Shown here: positions 1 to 8,801 of the stretch, one piece after another
How the letters are laid out: every line of letters starts with the position of its first letter
Numbering within the stretch: the stretch's first letter is position 1
NCBI GenBank assembly: GCA_029246285.1
Contig: JAQWNW010000069.1
Location: 49,001-113,000, forward strand
Length of the DNA: 64,000 nt
DNA from: Paracoccaceae bacterium
GTDB taxonomy: Bacteria > Pseudomonadota > Alphaproteobacteria > Rhodobacterales > Rhodobacteraceae
Reading direction: 5' to 3'
The notes under the pieces: generated by a model
Told to the model about the DNA's origin: nothing
What the model saw: the letters and a program-made list of their open reading frames with translations, nothing else
Databases searched by the model: none
Made by a program: the position numbers and the translations under genes

Positions 1-706
1 GATCTTAGAGCGAGGTGATATATCATTTAGTGAGATGAAAGGGAGTTGGGCGGGTGCTATGGGGCATACTCAATTTATACCAACATCTTATTTAGTATAT
101 GCTCAAGATTTTAATAGCGATGGAAGAGCTGAGATTTGGTCAAACGACCCAACTGATGCCTTGGCATCAACCGCTTATTATTTAAATAGACATGGCTGGA
201 TTAGTGGACAACCTTGGGGTTTAGAAGTTCGCTTACCAGAAAATTTTAATTATCATTTAATAGGTAAGAAAAAAAAGAAAAATACCATCGACTGGTCTTT
301 ATTGGGTGTCCGAATGATAAATGGAGACAGTTTGCCTAATTATGGTGGCGCTTCAATTATTTTGCCAGCTGGACATACGGGTGTAGTTCTAATGATTTTT
401 GATAACTTTCACGTATTGGAAAAATACAATGCATCTTTGGCGTATGTGTTGGGTGTGGGCCATTTGGGTGATAGAATAATGGATGGACAATCATTTTATC
501 ATAAATGGCCAAGAAATGAGGAGGCTTTGTCGACTAACGAAAAAAAAGAATTGCAAGAGTTTTTGTTAAAAAGTGGCTTTAATATTGGTAAGGTTGACGG
601 AATGATTGGTCCGAAGACAATAGAAGCAATTAGATCTTTACAAAGCAAATTAGGAAAAATACCTGATGGGTTTGCAACTAAGGATTTTTTAAAAGGGCTG
701 AAATAA
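1..706 (+). CDS. Lytic murein transglycosylase, MltB type (C-terminal part, cut by window edge)
   Basis: The reading frame is open from base 2 leftwards off the window, so the first ATG (35) is internal and the true start lies outside. The visible part starts in the catalytic domain: GSWAGAMGHTQFIPTSY is the signature of MltB/SltB membrane-bound lytic transglycosylases, which cleave the MurNAc-GlcNAc bond to form 1,6-anhydro ends. About 65 C-terminal residues (ALSTNEKKELQEF...GLK, with DGMIGPKTIEAI) form a PG_binding_1 domain, the usual domain order in alphaproteobacteria. A signal peptide would be in the missing part. No terminator hairpin is evident before acs, 79 nt downstream. Confidence 0.88.
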   Translation, partial: ILERGDISFSEMKGSWAGAMGHTQFIPTSYLVYAQDFNSDGRAEIWSNDPTDALASTAYYLNRHGWISGQPWGLEVRLPENFNYHLIGKKKKKNTIDWSLLGVRMINGDSLPNYGGASIILPAGHTGVVLMIFDNFHVLEKYNASLAYVLGVGHLGDRIMDGQSFYHKWPRNEEALSTNEKKELQEFLLKSGFNIGKVDGMIGPKTIEAIRSLQSKLGKIPDGFATKDFLKGLK

Positions 707-785
707 TTTTTGTCTTTCAGGTTTAGGGCTTTAATTGATATGTCAATTTGTTAAAGTTATGCTAACTTTTTGAATCGAGGATTTT

Positions 786-2729
786 ATGTCTGATATCTTA
801 CATCAACCTTCACTGGCCTTTTCAAGGAACGCGCACTTAGATGAATCTCAATATGAAGCGCTGTACAAGCAATCTATAACGGATCCTGAAAGCTTTTGGT
901 CTAAGCATGGAAGACGGCTGGACTGGATAAAAAATTATTCAAAAATAAAAAATGTTTCATTTGAACATTCAAATGTTTCTATTAAGTGGTTTGAGGATGG
1001 TGTTTTAAATGTGAGTGCAAATTGTATTGATAGACATTTAAGCACGCGAGGAGAGCAAACTGCAATTATTTGGGAGGGTGATAATCCCTTGGAAGAAAAG
1101 CATATTAGTTATTCCGAATTATATGAAAAAGTATGTCGATTAGCTAATGTTTATAAATCTTTAGGATTGGGTAAAGGTGATCGAGTAGTTTTATATATGC
1201 CGATGATTCCTGAGGCAGCTTATGCAATGCTGGCGTGTGCCCGAATAGGAGCTGTCCATTCAATTGTATTTGGTGGATTTTCTCCAGACGCTTTAGCATC
1301 GAGAATTACTGATTGTTCAGCAGCACTTGTCGTAACGGCGGATCAAGGGCCAAGAGGGGGGGCTATGATACCGTTAAAAGAGAATGTCGATAAGGCTTTA
1401 GAGATCTGTGGTGATGTGCAAGTCTTAATGGTTGAACGAACTGAAGCTAAAGTAAATGTAAAAGAGGGTAGAGACCATTCTTATAATAATTTAATGAAGG
1501 AAGCTTCAGCTACTTGTGATCCAGAACCGATGGCTGCTGAGGACCCACTATTTATTCTTTATACTTCGGGTTCAACGGGAAAGCCAAAGGGGGTATTACA
1601 CACTAGTGGTGGATATCTTGTATACGCTTCGATGACTCATCAATATACTTTTGATTATCATGACGGTGATGTATTTTGGTGCACTGCTGATGTAGGTTGG
1701 ATTACAGGACACAGTTATATTGTTTATGGACCTCTTGCCAACGGTGCTACAACTTTGATGTTTGAAGGTGTTCCTACGTTTCCTGATATTGGAAGGTTTT
1801 GGGCTGTCTGTGAAAAACATAAAGTTAATCAGTTTTATACTGCACCAACGGCAATTAGAGCCTTAATGGCTCATGGTAGTGCACCTGTAAAAAAATATAA
1901 TTTGGATGCTATAAAAGTTCTTGGGACTGTTGGAGAGCCAATAAACCCTGAGGCGTGGAATTGGTATAACGATGTAGTTGGTAAAGGGAAAAAACCTATC
2001 GTAGATACGTGGTGGCAGACGGAAACAGGTGGTCACTTATTAACACCAATTCCTGGAGCGATAGCGACTAAGCCAGGATCATGCACATTACCGTTTTTTG
2101 GCATAGAACCAGTGATTTTAGATCCTTCGACGGGTGCAGAAATTAATACACAAGAGGCAGAGGGGGTTCTCTGTATTAAAGATAGTTGGCCCGGTCAAAT
2201 GAGAACGGTCTTTGGGGATCATGAGAGATTTGTGTCTGCATATTTTTCTGACTTTAAAGGTTATTATTTTACTGGAGATGGATGCAAAAGAGACGCAGAT
2301 GGTTATTACTGGATTACGGGACGAGTAGATGATGTTATCAATGTATCTGGTCATAGAATGGGAACGGCTGAAGTAGAAAGTGCTTTGGTAGCTCATCAAA
2401 AGGTTAGTGAAGCGGCAGTTGTGGGTTTTCCTCATGATATCAAAGGGCAAGGAATATATTGTTACATAACATTAATGGCTAACGAAACCCCAACTGAAGA
2501 ATTGAGAATTGAATTAAGAAACTGGGTTAGAAAAGAAATTGGCCCAATTGCAAGCCCTGATGCTATTCAATGGGCGCCAGGATTGCCAAAAACTCGGTCT
2601 GGCAAGATTATGCGAAGAATATTGCGAAAGATAGCTGAAAATGATTTTGAGTCATTAGGAGATACTTCAACATTAGCAGATCCAATTGTTGTCGATAGCT
2701 TGATTCAAAATCGACAAAATACAAATTAG
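786..2729 (+). CDS. acs: Acetyl-CoA synthetase (AMP-forming)
   Basis: This 647-residue protein has the length and motifs of Acs, which makes acetyl-CoA from acetate, ATP and CoA through acetyl-AMP in the cytoplasm. The P-loop-like A3 motif [11 protein letters not shown] is at 259-269, the hinge/A8 motif [13 protein letters not shown] starts at 510, and the C-terminal TRSGKIMRR motif holds the catalytic lysine (K607), the residue controlled by acetylation in characterised homologues. GAGG sits about 7 nt before the ATG, which supports this start. Sulfopyruvate decarboxylase genes follow on the same strand after 206 nt, with their own likely promoter, so co-transcription is not assured. Confidence 0.96.
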   Translation: MSDILHQPSLAFSRNAHLDESQYEALYKQSITDPESFWSKHGRRLDWIKNYSKIKNVSFEHSNVSIKWFEDGVLNVSANCIDRHLSTRGEQTAIIWEGDNPLEEKHISYSELYEKVCRLANVYKSLGLGKGDRVVLYMPMIPEAAYAMLACARIGAVHSIVFGGFSPDALASRITDCSAALVVTADQGPRGGAMIPLKENVDKALEICGDVQVLMVERTEAKVNVKEGRDHSYNNLMKEASATCDPEPMAAEDPLFILYTSGSTGKPKGVLHTSGGYLVYASMTHQYTFDYHDGDVFWCTADVGWITGHSYIVYGPLANGATTLMFEGVPTFPDIGRFWAVCEKHKVNQFYTAPTAIRALMAHGSAPVKKYNLDAIKVLGTVGEPINPEAWNWYNDVVGKGKKPIVDTWWQTETGGHLLTPIPGAIATKPGSCTLPFFGIEPVILDPSTGAEINTQEAEGVLCIKDSWPGQMRTVFGDHERFVSAYFSDFKGYYFTGDGCKRDADGYYWITGRVDDVINVSGHRMGTAEVESALVAHQKVSEAAVVGFPHDIKGQGIYCYITLMANETPTEELRIELRNWVRKEIGPIASPDAIQWAPGLPKTRSGKIMRRILRKIAENDFESLGDTSTLADPIVVDSLIQNRQNTN

Positions 2730-2834
2730 TTAAAGTTATTTAATTTGAATAAATCAGATTCGTAAATTAATGAAAAAATGACGCGTTTATTGATAATCAA
2801 AAGGTAAGTTTCCAATGCGCTTAATACCTTTTAG

Positions 2835-2863
2835 ATTAGAGAGTTCCTTAACTGAGTTATAAT
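2835..2863 (+). promoter_or_regulatory. Candidate sigma70 promoter for comDE
   Basis: A perfect TATAAT is at 2858-2863, with a weak -35 (ATTAGA, 2835-2840) 17 nt upstream, about 70 nt before comD. A TTGACA at 2871-2876 has no good -10 at normal spacing. The -35 is poor, so the call is tentative. Confidence 0.35.
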
Positions 2864-2935
2864 ATTCAAGTTGACACCTGTTTCAAAAATAATTCTTAGT
2901 ATGGAATTACAATGTAATTAATTTAAGGTTCTTAA

Positions 2936-3433
2936 ATGTCTGTCACTAATAAAATTGTTTCTGATTTTAAAAATAATAAAATTGAATTTATTACTTCTGT
3001 TCCATGTAAACAATTAGCAAGCGTATTGACAGAAATAGACATTAGCCCTGAGATTCTACATGTACCATGTAACAAAGAAGATGAAGGCATCGGGCTATGT
3101 GCTGGAGCTTTTATGGGGGGGAAAAGGCCTGCTATAATTATGCAGAATACTGCATTGGGAGTGGTCATTAATAGTTTGGTAACTCTCACACAATTCTATA
3201 GAATGCCTTTGCCTATGCTGATTAGCTATAGAGGGGAGGTCGGGGAACCGGTAGCATGCCAAGTTGAGATGGCGGTCCATACTAAGGCTCTATTGGAACA
3301 GTTAAGAATTCAAACCTATCATTTTCATAGCGAACAAGACGTATCTGAGTTTGATGCAATTCTTAAACATTGTTTTATGAGTAAGAGGCCAGTAGCCATA
3401 TTGACGGATGCTAACTTTTGGAATGGATACTGA
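2936..3433 (+). CDS. comD: Sulfopyruvate decarboxylase, alpha subunit
   Basis: This 165-residue protein corresponds to the N-terminal (Pyr-binding) half of a thiamine-diphosphate decarboxylase. Motifs visible are SVPCKQL near residue 20, NKEDEGIGLCAGAFMGGKRP (catalytic Glu region), MQNTALG and ISYRGEVGE, all typical of ComD. With ComE it decarboxylates 3-sulfopyruvate to sulfoacetaldehyde, a step in coenzyme M synthesis in archaea and in C3-sulfonate (cysteate, sulfolactate, DHPS) breakdown in marine bacteria. Phosphonopyruvate decarboxylase is related but is normally one chain of about 380 residues; the two-gene split favours sulfopyruvate. The ORF overlaps or nearly abuts comE. Confidence 0.82.
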   Translation: MSVTNKIVSDFKNNKIEFITSVPCKQLASVLTEIDISPEILHVPCNKEDEGIGLCAGAFMGGKRPAIIMQNTALGVVINSLVTLTQFYRMPLPMLISYRGEVGEPVACQVEMAVHTKALLEQLRIQTYHFHSEQDVSEFDAILKHCFMSKRPVAILTDANFWNGY

Positions 3434-3435
3434 TA

Positions 3436-3996
3436 ATGATAAGATATGATATTATAAAACAAATTTTACCCCTTATCGAAGATCAATTTGTAGTTTGCAA
3501 TATTGGGTTGCCTAGCCAGGAGCTTTACCAATTAAGTGATCAGCCAACGAATTTTTATATGCTAGGAACTATGGGATTAGCGTCATCAATTGGATTAGGT
3601 TTAGCATTAGTACAAAAAAAGAAGATACTTGCTATTGATGGCGATGGTTCGATTTTAACTAACTTGGGTACATTATCTACTATTGCTAATAATGTAGCTA
3701 ATAATTTTATTTTATTAATTATAGATAATGGTAGCTATGGTTCTACTGGGGATCAACTTACTTACGCAGGAAAAAAAACATCCCTTAAAGAGATTGCCGT
3801 AGCTTGTGGTTGTGAGAATGTTTTGGAGTGCCAAGCAGAGGAGACTGCGGGTGTTCTTAAATCAGCTTTAGAAAATGATAAAATGACGATTATTGTTTCA
3901 AAATGCGAAAGTGGAAATGTTAAGGTTCCCGTTGTGGAACTTGATCCTGTAATAATTAGGCACCGATTTATGACTAAATTAAAGAATGAAAATTGA
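3436..3996 (+). CDS. comE: Sulfopyruvate decarboxylase, beta subunit
   Basis: This is the PP-binding half of the enzyme. It shows CNIGLPSQELY, MLGTMGLASSIGLGLAL and the ThDP/Mg2+ motif beginning GDGS followed by N about 25 residues on. I take ATG 3436 (186 residues, MIRYDIIK), just after the comD stop; an in-frame ATG at 3418 would add six residues overlapping comD. Neither start has a good Shine-Dalgarno site, suggesting translational coupling. Downstream sulfonate genes (for example xsc or pta) are absent from the window, so the sulfoacetaldehyde formed must be handled elsewhere. The gene ends 14 nt from a convergent glycosyltransferase-like gene. Confidence 0.82.
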   Translation: MIRYDIIKQILPLIEDQFVVCNIGLPSQELYQLSDQPTNFYMLGTMGLASSIGLGLALVQKKKILAIDGDGSILTNLGTLSTIANNVANNFILLIIDNGSYGSTGDQLTYAGKKTSLKEIAVACGCENVLECQAEETAGVLKSALENDKMTIIVSKCESGNVKVPVVELDPVIIRHRFMTKLKNEN

Positions 3997-4010
3997 ATTA
4001 ACTTTCTGCC

Positions 4011-4694
4011 TTATATCCAAACCCCAAATTTCTTAGTTACGTGGCTTGCTGCTGCTTTATTTAAGTCAGCCCGTTTCTTAGAGCTGAATAATGTGTTTTG
4101 CAGTGCATGATCGTCAGCTATACTGACAAAATATAATTTTGATGCTTCTTCATTTTTTAAAATTTTTATTTTATTTTTGCATAAGCAAGCAGAAAACCAA
4201 ATATCATCTACCCAAGAAAATTGTTTATCAATTATCAGATCTGTTTTAGTAAAAAATTTTTTCCGAACTAAAACACCACCAAATCCTTGAATGATTACAC
4301 CATTTTTTTTCCCCAAACGTTCGACACTAAAGGTACTTGCAGCAATAGCAGATGTCTTTTTACGAGAATGAAATACAAAGCTTTCTGCCCAAGTGGGCTT
4401 GTACTCCCAGTCATCGTCACAATATAGAATATAGTCCTTCGAAGCAGTGTTTTTTAATGTTGGTATTAATTTTGATGCTGGTCCTAGGTCGTCATTAATT
4501 CTTTTAATTGTTATACCTTTTGGAACTTTTGGTAAAACACCATCCCAATTTGGGAAGCGTTTGTAACTTTTGGGTATGGTTAACCAAATATTTTTTATTT
4601 CTACTGTTTGACGCAGTAATGACTCTAATGTCTCGCCAACTCTTGAAAATCTTGGAGGAATAGATGTGAGTGAAATATCTGTGAAATCCGCCAT
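4011..4694 (-). CDS. Glycosyltransferase-like protein (GT-A fold, family unassigned)
   Basis: The 227-residue protein starts DISLTSIPPRFSRVGETLESLLRQT, the layout of small GT2-like transferases, and has an acidic metal-binding motif CDDDWEY near residue 93 followed by a region with VLVRKKFF and WVDDIWFS. This resembles hypothetical glycosyltransferases that transfer from a nucleotide-sugar. No membrane segment is seen. It starts 6 nt after sat/cysC and so is probably in the trxB-sat/cysC transcription unit. Donor and acceptor cannot be told. A link to sulfated polysaccharide is possible from context only. Confidence 0.6.
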   Translation of the reverse strand: MADFTDISLTSIPPRFSRVGETLESLLRQTVEIKNIWLTIPKSYKRFPNWDGVLPKVPKGITIKRINDDLGPASKLIPTLKNTASKDYILYCDDDWEYKPTWAESFVFHSRKKTSAIAASTFSVERLGKKNGVIIQGFGGVLVRKKFFTKTDLIIDKQFSWVDDIWFSACLCKNKIKILKNEEASKLYFVSIADDHALQNTLFSSKKRADLNKAAASHVTKKFGVWI

Positions 4695-4700
4695 ATACTA

Positions 4701-6404
4701 CTAGGGGTTTCCAGACCCTTCAATTAAACCCATATTTTCTAGTTTTAAAATAATTTGTAGGGCACATTCATCTACTGTATGACCTTCGGTTTTAATGGTG
4801 AGTTCTGGATTTTTGGGCGTTTCGTAAGGATCTGAGATACCTGTAAATTCTTTTATTTTTCCTTCACGAGCCAGTTTGTAAAGTCCCTTTCTATCTCTTT
4901 TTTCACACTCTTCTAGGGATGTTGCGACATGTATTTCAATAAAGACACCATAGTGTTCAATTTCGGATCTTACAGTTTTTCGTGTATGCTCATATGGTGC
5001 TATCGGGGCACAAAGAGCAATACCACCATTTTTAGTGATTTCTGATGCAACATATCCGATCCGTCTTATATTTAAATCTCGGTGCTTTTTAGAAAAACCC
5101 AGTTCGGAAGAAAGGTTTTGTCTAACAACGTCTCCATCCAATAATGTAACTGGTCTACCACCTAATTCCATCAATTTAACCATTAAGGCATTTGCGATAG
5201 TAGATTTTCCAGAACCTGACAATCCTGTGAAGAAAACAGTAAACCCTTGCCTGGTTTTAGGGGGATGAGATTTTCTTAACTCCTCTACAACTTCTGGGTA
5301 ACTAAACCAATTTGGGATTTCGAGTCCTTCTTGGAGTCGTCGCCTGAGCTCTGTCCCAGAAATACTTAGATAATTGTCATTTGGTCCTAAAGTATCAATC
5401 TGCTCATATTGTGCTCTTTTTTCAATATAAACCATATTCTTGAAGCCTACCATTTTAATCCCCATTTCAGAGCTTAATGCTTCAAATAATTCTAAAGCTT
5501 CGTAAGGGGCATAAAAGTCTTTGCCATGCTTATTTTTTCCAGGCCCAGCGTGGTCTCGACCTACAATAAAATGAGTGCAGCCATAATTTTTCCTAATTAA
5601 GCCATGCCATATGGCTTCTCTGGGCCCAGCCATTCTCATAGCTAAGTTGAGTAGTGACAGTGAGGTTGTTGATTTTGGATAGTGATTAAGTACCGCTTCA
5701 TAGCATCTGACCCTTGTGAAATGATCAATATCCCCAGGTTTTGTTAACCCAATTACAGGATGAAGCAGTAAATTAGCTTGAACATCTTTAGCAGCTTGAA
5801 ATGTCAACTCTTGATGAGCACGGTGCAGAGGATTTCGTGTCTGAAAAGCTACTATTTTTTCCCAACCAAGCTTTCGAAAGTAAGAACGTAATTCATTTGG
5901 GCTATTTCGGCGCTCCTTGAAGTCATAATGGTTGGGAGATTCCAAACCTTGTATTTCTCCTCCTAAGTAAACGGCCCCGGTGCTATTAAATAAATAGTCT
6001 ACCCCTGGATGTGAATCGTCAATAGATCCATAAACTTCTTGTGCTTCAAGCTTTTTATCTGGAACCCATAGATCAGAAATTATCATTTTAGCGAGAATAA
6101 CACCCTCTTGATCACAAAGAGCAATACTTTTGCCAATGGAAATGCTTCTAGCAAAATCTTCTGTTACATCTAAAATTATTGGAATCGGCCATAAAGAACC
6201 GTCCGCAAGTCTCATGTGGTTTAGAACATTTTCATAATCAGTTCTGGTTAGAAATCCCTTTAGTGGGCTGAACGCACCATTCATAAGTAATTCCAAATCA
6301 CATATTTGCCTGGGAGTTAAATCCCAACGTCTTAGTTCTATTGCACTATTTCTAATATGTGAAAGCTCAGATTTTTTAACATATAATTCATCTAAGTCTT
6401 CCAT
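4701..6404 (-). CDS. sat/cysC: Bifunctional sulfate adenylyltransferase / adenylylsulfate kinase
   Basis: This 567-residue fusion makes APS from sulfate and ATP, then PAPS. The N-terminal ATP sulfurylase half carries QTRNPLHRAH (188-197) and GRDHAGPG (282-289), the nucleotide-binding motifs. The C-terminal APS kinase has the P-loop GLSGSGKST (394-402), which is intact, and the DGD at 423-425 expected in APS kinases. The order Sat then CysC is the form I recall from Rhodobacterales, and differs from the CysN-CysC fusion of enterics. It serves assimilatory sulfate reduction or supplies PAPS for sulfation. It begins 17 nt after trxB ends, which fits an operon with that NADPH-thioredoxin system, the reductant for PAPS reductase. 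Confidence 0.95.
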   Translation of the reverse strand: MEDLDELYVKKSELSHIRNSAIELRRWDLTPRQICDLELLMNGAFSPLKGFLTRTDYENVLNHMRLADGSLWPIPIILDVTEDFARSISIGKSIALCDQEGVILAKMIISDLWVPDKKLEAQEVYGSIDDSHPGVDYLFNSTGAVYLGGEIQGLESPNHYDFKERRNSPNELRSYFRKLGWEKIVAFQTRNPLHRAHQELTFQAAKDVQANLLLHPVIGLTKPGDIDHFTRVRCYEAVLNHYPKSTTSLSLLNLAMRMAGPREAIWHGLIRKNYGCTHFIVGRDHAGPGKNKHGKDFYAPYEALELFEALSSEMGIKMVGFKNMVYIEKRAQYEQIDTLGPNDNYLSISGTELRRRLQEGLEIPNWFSYPEVVEELRKSHPPKTRQGFTVFFTGLSGSGKSTIANALMVKLMELGGRPVTLLDGDVVRQNLSSELGFSKKHRDLNIRRIGYVASEITKNGGIALCAPIAPYEHTRKTVRSEIEHYGVFIEIHVATSLEECEKRDRKGLYKLAREGKIKEFTGISDPYETPKNPELTIKTEGHTVDECALQIILKLENMGLIEGSGNP

Positions 6405-6421
6405 TGGTCAAAAAATCCCTT

Positions 6422-7363
6422 CTATGTTTTTTCGGCTAAAAACTTCTCAGCTTCTAAGGCAGCCATGCACCCCATACCTGCTGAGGTCACGGCCTGTCTA
6501 TAAATATAATCTGTTAAATCACCAGCTACGAACACTCCAGGAATTGATGTAGCAGTACTGTTTGCGTTAGTAACAACATACCCACCCATATGTGTTTCTA
6601 GTTGACCCTTAACTAAGCTATTTTCTGGGGCATGTCCTATTGCTACGAAAACCCCCTTGCAGCTTAAATGGCTTATTTTATTTGTCTTAACATTTCTAAC
6701 ATTTAAACCTGTAACTCCTAAAGGATTATCATCACCTAAAATTTCGTCTACTTCGTGAAACCATAATGTTTCAATTTTTGGATTTTTAAAAAGTCTGTCT
6801 TGTAAGATTTTCTCTGCTCTAAGCTCGTCTCTGCGGTGAATCAATGTAACCTTTGAGGCAAAATTAGTTAAGAATAGCGCTTCTTCTACAGCAGTGTTGC
6901 CACCACCGATTACTACAACATCTTCACCCTTGTAAAAAAAACCATCACACGTCGCGCAAGCTGATACGCCAAAGCCCTTGAATTTGTCTTCAGATTCCAA
7001 ACCCAACCATTTTGCCTGGGCACCGGTTGCCAAAACAACCGCATCTGCAACGTATGTATCGCCTGACTGACCAGTCGCTAAGAATGGTCTTTTAGAAAGA
7101 TTAATTTTATCAATATGGTCAAAAATTATATCTGTTCCTACTGATTTAGCGTGAGCCTCCATATTTACCATGAGATCAGGCCCTTGTATTTCTTTTTCGC
7201 CGGGCCAATTTTCGACTTCAGTCGTGATTGTCAATTGTCCTCCAGGTTGGATACCTTGGATTAGGATTGGATCTAACATAGCCCTGCTCGCATAAACTCC
7301 AGCTGTATATCCAGCTGGGCCAGAACCAATTATTAATAAACGAGTGTGTTTCTCTTTGGGCAT
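6422..7363 (-). CDS. trxB: Thioredoxin-disulfide reductase
   Basis: The protein is 313 residues from the chosen ATG at 7363. An upstream in-frame ATG at 7393 would add ten residues, but GAGG lies about 5 nt before 7363. It has the FAD motif GSGPAG (13-18), the redox-active CATC (136-139), the NADPH motif GGGNTA (153-158) and the C-terminal GVFVAGDLTD FAD segment. It transfers electrons from NADPH to thioredoxin. It heads a minus-strand set with sat/cysC and is divergent from an lrp-type regulator across a 179-nt region, a pairing I recall in roseobacters. Confidence 0.96.
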   Translation of the reverse strand: MPKEKHTRLLIIGSGPAGYTAGVYASRAMLDPILIQGIQPGGQLTITTEVENWPGEKEIQGPDLMVNMEAHAKSVGTDIIFDHIDKINLSKRPFLATGQSGDTYVADAVVLATGAQAKWLGLESEDKFKGFGVSACATCDGFFYKGEDVVVIGGGNTAVEEALFLTNFASKVTLIHRRDELRAEKILQDRLFKNPKIETLWFHEVDEILGDDNPLGVTGLNVRNVKTNKISHLSCKGVFVAIGHAPENSLVKGQLETHMGGYVVTNANSTATSIPGVFVAGDLTDYIYRQAVTSAGMGCMAALEAEKFLAEKT

Positions 7364-7397
7364 TATTATCCTCATAAATAAATAAGTCTTCACATAT

Positions 7398-7444
7398 CTT
7401 TTACAATTAATAACTGAAAGGCCAAGTGGTAATTCTTGTAAAAG
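7398..7444. promoter_or_regulatory. Inverted repeat in the trxB/lrp divergent region
   Basis: Perfect 9-bp arms CTTTTACAA (7398-7406) and TTGTAAAAG (7436-7444) are separated by 29 nt in the shared upstream region of trxB and the lrp-type gene. The centre-to-centre distance is 38 nt. This could be a pair of half-sites for the neighbouring Lrp/AsnC regulator or part of overlapping promoters. It is AT-rich, and chance is not excluded. Confidence 0.4.
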
Positions 7445-7542
7445 TATTATTATATGAAAGAAATTTTGTTTCTTATATTTGAAATATTATTGCGCATTCA
7501 ATCAGTAATTTGTAATGTTTTATTAGAATGTGAGGATTCGTT

Positions 7543-8043
7543 ATGGGAATTTCAAAATTAGATGCCGTTGATCGTAAAATTTTAGCAGAATTACAAAATG
7601 ATGGCCGTATAACTAATGTAGATTTAGCTGGCAAAGTTGGCATTTCGGCTCCCCCATGTTTGCGTCGGGTACGAACTCTTGAAGAAAAAGGTTTCATAAA
7701 CGGCTATCATGCTGAGGTAAATTCAAGGGACTTAGGTTTTGAGGTGCAAGTTTTTGCAATGGTAGGTTTACATTCTCAAGCGGAGACTGATTTGGCGTCG
7801 TTTGAAGTACAATGCATGAACTGGCCTTTGGTTAGAGAATGTCACATGTTAAATGGAGAAATAGATTTTATTCTAAAATGTGTGGCTCCTGATCTCAGTA
7901 CATTTCAAAGCTTTCTAACTGGCCACTTAACATCTGCTGAAAATGTTGCGAGTGTTAAAACATCGTTGGTCATTAGATGTGCAAAAGACGAGCCAGGTGT
8001 GCCTTTTGATATCTTGGAAGAAAGATTATTAAAGGATTCTTAA
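7543..8043 (+). CDS. Lrp/AsnC family transcriptional regulator
   Basis: The 166-residue protein starts LDAVDRKILAELQNDGRITNVDLAGKVGIS, the classical AsnC-type winged HTH, with the recognition helix ending CLRRVRTLEEKGFI. It is followed by the RAM ligand-binding domain from about residue 70. Such proteins form octamers that sense amino acids and control their own gene and neighbours. GTGAGGA stands just before the ATG. It is divergent from trxB and convergent with pgeF, whose stop codon overlaps its own by 4 nt. The effector is unknown. Confidence 0.92.
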   Translation: MGISKLDAVDRKILAELQNDGRITNVDLAGKVGISAPPCLRRVRTLEEKGFINGYHAEVNSRDLGFEVQVFAMVGLHSQAETDLASFEVQCMNWPLVRECHMLNGEIDFILKCVAPDLSTFQSFLTGHLTSAENVASVKTSLVIRCAKDEPGVPFDILEERLLKDS

Positions 8044-8801
8044 TTTTCTAACATTATAGTTGAAATTAATCGTCCATAATCCGTCTCAGATTTGTGAACG
8101 GACCTTCGATAAGAAAAATATAAATCAGAATTTTCATAGGTGCAGAAACCGATAGTATCTACTGTATTTATACCAGCCTTTATTAACCGTGAGACATTAA
8201 ATTTACTTAAGTTAAAATGATAATTATCTTGAGGCCCTTTCGAAAAATATTTTTTATTTGATCTATCTTTTTGGTGGAATAACTCATAAAACTCCGGCCC
8301 GACTTCGTAATTTTTTTGATTGATAGTTGGTCCCACAGCTGCGGATATCTTATTTGTTTCTGCTCCAATATTGACCATACTAATGATGGTATTTTCGAGG
8401 ATGCCATTTAGCGCACCCTTCCAGCCGGCATGTGCAGCACCGATTACCCCATTCTCATTGTCAACAAAAAGAACCGGCTGACAATCAGCTGTTAAAATAC
8501 AAAGAACAATGTCTCTGTTAGAGGTAACTAGTGCATCACCCTTTTTAACGTGACTTAGATATTTATTAGCCGTTACAACATCTGATGAATGATGTTGATG
8601 AACAAACATTAAGGCGGAAGGAGAGACATTCATTGATTGGGCGACTAATGAGCGATTTTGATTGACGAGCTTGGAATTATCATTTGAACCTAATCCACAA
8701 TTTAAACCTTTATAAATTCCAGAAGATACCCCACCTTTTCTTGTATAAAAACCGTGTTTCGCTCCTAATAAATTCCTACTTTTGTGATGATAGATAGTCA
8801 T
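8040..8801 (-). CDS. pgeF: Peptidoglycan editing factor PgeF (laccase-domain, YfiH family)
   Basis: This 253-residue protein shows the DUF152/Cu-oxidase_4 signatures: FVHQHHSSDVV, ILTADCQPVLF, GAAHAGWKGAL with the conserved metal/active-site Cys and His, and AVGPTINQKNYEVG. In E. coli the homologue removes wrongly incorporated L-Ser from peptidoglycan precursors; others report purine-nucleoside phosphorylase or polyphenol oxidase activity. The start overlaps the midA stop in an ATGA, so lgt-midA-pgeF are translationally coupled. Confidence 0.9.
   Translation of the reverse strand: MTIYHHKSRNLLGAKHGFYTRKGGVSSGIYKGLNCGLGSNDNSKLVNQNRSLVAQSMNVSPSALMFVHQHHSSDVVTANKYLSHVKKGDALVTSNRDIVLCILTADCQPVLFVDNENGVIGAAHAGWKGALNGILENTIISMVNIGAETNKISAAVGPTINQKNYEVGPEFYELFHQKDRSNKKYFSKGPQDNYHFNLSKFNVSRLIKAGINTVDTIGFCTYENSDLYFSYRRSVHKSETDYGRLISTIMLEN

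Noticed and set aside
2936..3996. Phosphonopyruvate decarboxylase
   Set aside because: That enzyme is normally a single chain; the split into two genes and motif wording fit ComD/ComE better.
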